From positions 1-5,243 of the forward strand of contig JANYFQ010000667.1 of assembly GCA_025362615.1 (NCBI GenBank): 5,243 bases of DNA. The letters are read 5' to 3'. The stretch's first letter is position 1. Every line of letters begins with the position of its first letter. The position numbers and the translations under genes are program-made. The DNA is from Hymenobacter sp. Its GTDB lineage: Bacteria > Bacteroidota > Bacteroidia > Cytophagales > Hymenobacteraceae. Below the pieces are notes generated by a model that saw only the letters and a program-made list of their open reading frames with translations, had not been told where the DNA came from and made no database searches. Of this stretch, positions 4,726 to 5,243 are shown in pieces.

Positions 4726-5243
4726 TTGAAAAACATACGCAAAATCCCGTATTTCATGGCATTGTTGCTGGTAGTTGCCCCCGCGCAAGCGCAGGTGCCC
4801 GCGCCGCCGCCCACAGCCCCGGCCGCTGCCCCGCTGCCCGCTGCGCCCGAGGCCGCCACCGCGCCCACCGGCCTGCGCCTGCCGCCCGACCGCACCGCGC
4901 CCCTGGCCCGCCGCAGCTACGATGCCAACCGGCTCGACGAGTTGGCCGGCGAGCGCGAGTTCCGGTACATTGAGGAGAAGATAACTGCCCAAACCAGCCC
5001 CTGGGCCGCGTTTTGGCAGCGGCTGCTGCAACGGCTGGGGGGCTGGAGCAGCCGGCCCAGCTACTCGGGTTTTTGGCGCTGGGTGATTTATGCCGGGCTG
5101 GTGGCAGCGGGCGTATTCGTGGTGCTGCGGCTGCTGCAAGTAGATTTCACGGCCCTTTTCGGGCGCAAGCCGCGCCCCGTGGCCCTGGCCTACAACACGG
5201 AAGTGGAAGACATTAACGAAGTCAATTTCCCCGACCGCCTGGC
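4726..5243 (+). CDS. DUF4129-type membrane-anchored protein, 3' end cut by window
   Basis: First 172 residues of an exported, membrane-anchored protein. Starting at TTG 4726 gives a textbook signal peptide: basic N-region (MKNIRK), hydrophobic core at 10-19 and an AQA cleavage site before Q23. The ATG at 4756 would remove all positive charges and leave only a stub, so TTG is preferred. Residues 24-58 are a Pro/Ala-rich linker. Residues 64-84 (RRSYDANRLDELAGEREFRY) and the tryptophan-rich stretch 93-119 match the extracytoplasmic N-terminal part usual in Bacteroidota DUF4129 proteins. One helix follows at about 119-137. The cytoplasmic part begins after it and reaches TEVEDINEVNFPDRL at the window edge, where the DUF4129 domain normally starts. 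The domain itself is therefore mostly outside the window, and the name rests on N-terminal pattern and context. A 161-base gap separates it from the upstream membrane gene, with no clear promoter box, so operon membership is likely but not proven. DUF4350, MoxR and DUF58 genes are expected next. Confidence 0.75.
   Translation, partial: MKNIRKIPYFMALLLVVAPAQAQVPAPPPTAPAAAPLPAAPEAATAPTGLRLPPDRTAPLARRSYDANRLDELAGEREFRYIEEKITAQTSPWAAFWQRLLQRLGGWSSRPSYSGFWRWVIYAGLVAAGVFVVLRLLQVDFTALFGRKPRPVALAYNTEVEDINEVNFPDRL

Noticed and set aside
4603..5139. Minus-strand open reading frame opposite the DUF4129-type gene
   Set aside because: Gly/Ala/Arg-rich complement of the Pro/Ala linker region. The plus frame has a signal peptide, linker and membrane helix in proper order.

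Overview
The window looks like a chromosomal segment of a high-GC member of the Bacteroidota, most likely a Cytophagales/Hymenobacteraceae-type bacterium. This is inferred from Bacteroidota-style promoter boxes (TAnnTTTG), A-rich leaders without clear Shine-Dalgarno sequences, and the protein family content. No rRNA, tRNA, CRISPR array, transposase or phage gene is visible.

Left part, all read on the minus strand: a membrane fatty acid desaturase cut by the window start (1-909), a small stand-alone HNH nuclease-fold protein (983-1477) and an RDD-family membrane protein (1572-2294). The desaturase has its own promoter box and a GGG-tract sequence with a canonical G-quadruplex pattern over its leader. 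The HNH gene has a plausible promoter of its own and a small hairpin at the expected 5' end of its mRNA.

Middle: the 257 bases between the divergent RDD and SpoIIM genes are mostly filled by a 168-bp near-perfect inverted repeat (2333-2500; two 65-nt arms matching at 57 positions, 38-nt centre). Each arm contains two smaller palindromes. It encodes nothing recognisable and resembles a palindromic interspersed or MITE-like element. It is the most unusual object in the window.

Right part, plus strand: a SpoIIM/DUF95 membrane protein (2552-3499), an uncharacterised six-helix membrane protein (3590-4564) and the first 172 codons of a secreted-then-anchored DUF4129-type protein (from a probable TTG start at 4726) that runs off the end. 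RDD, SpoIIM and DUF4129 proteins are typical companions of MoxR AAA+ ATPases and DUF58 (VWA-like) proteins. The window therefore probably shows the membrane half of such a locus, with DUF4350, MoxR and DUF58 genes expected just beyond position 5243. The RDD gene has been split off onto the opposite strand by the inverted-repeat region. The biochemical job of this membrane set is not established.
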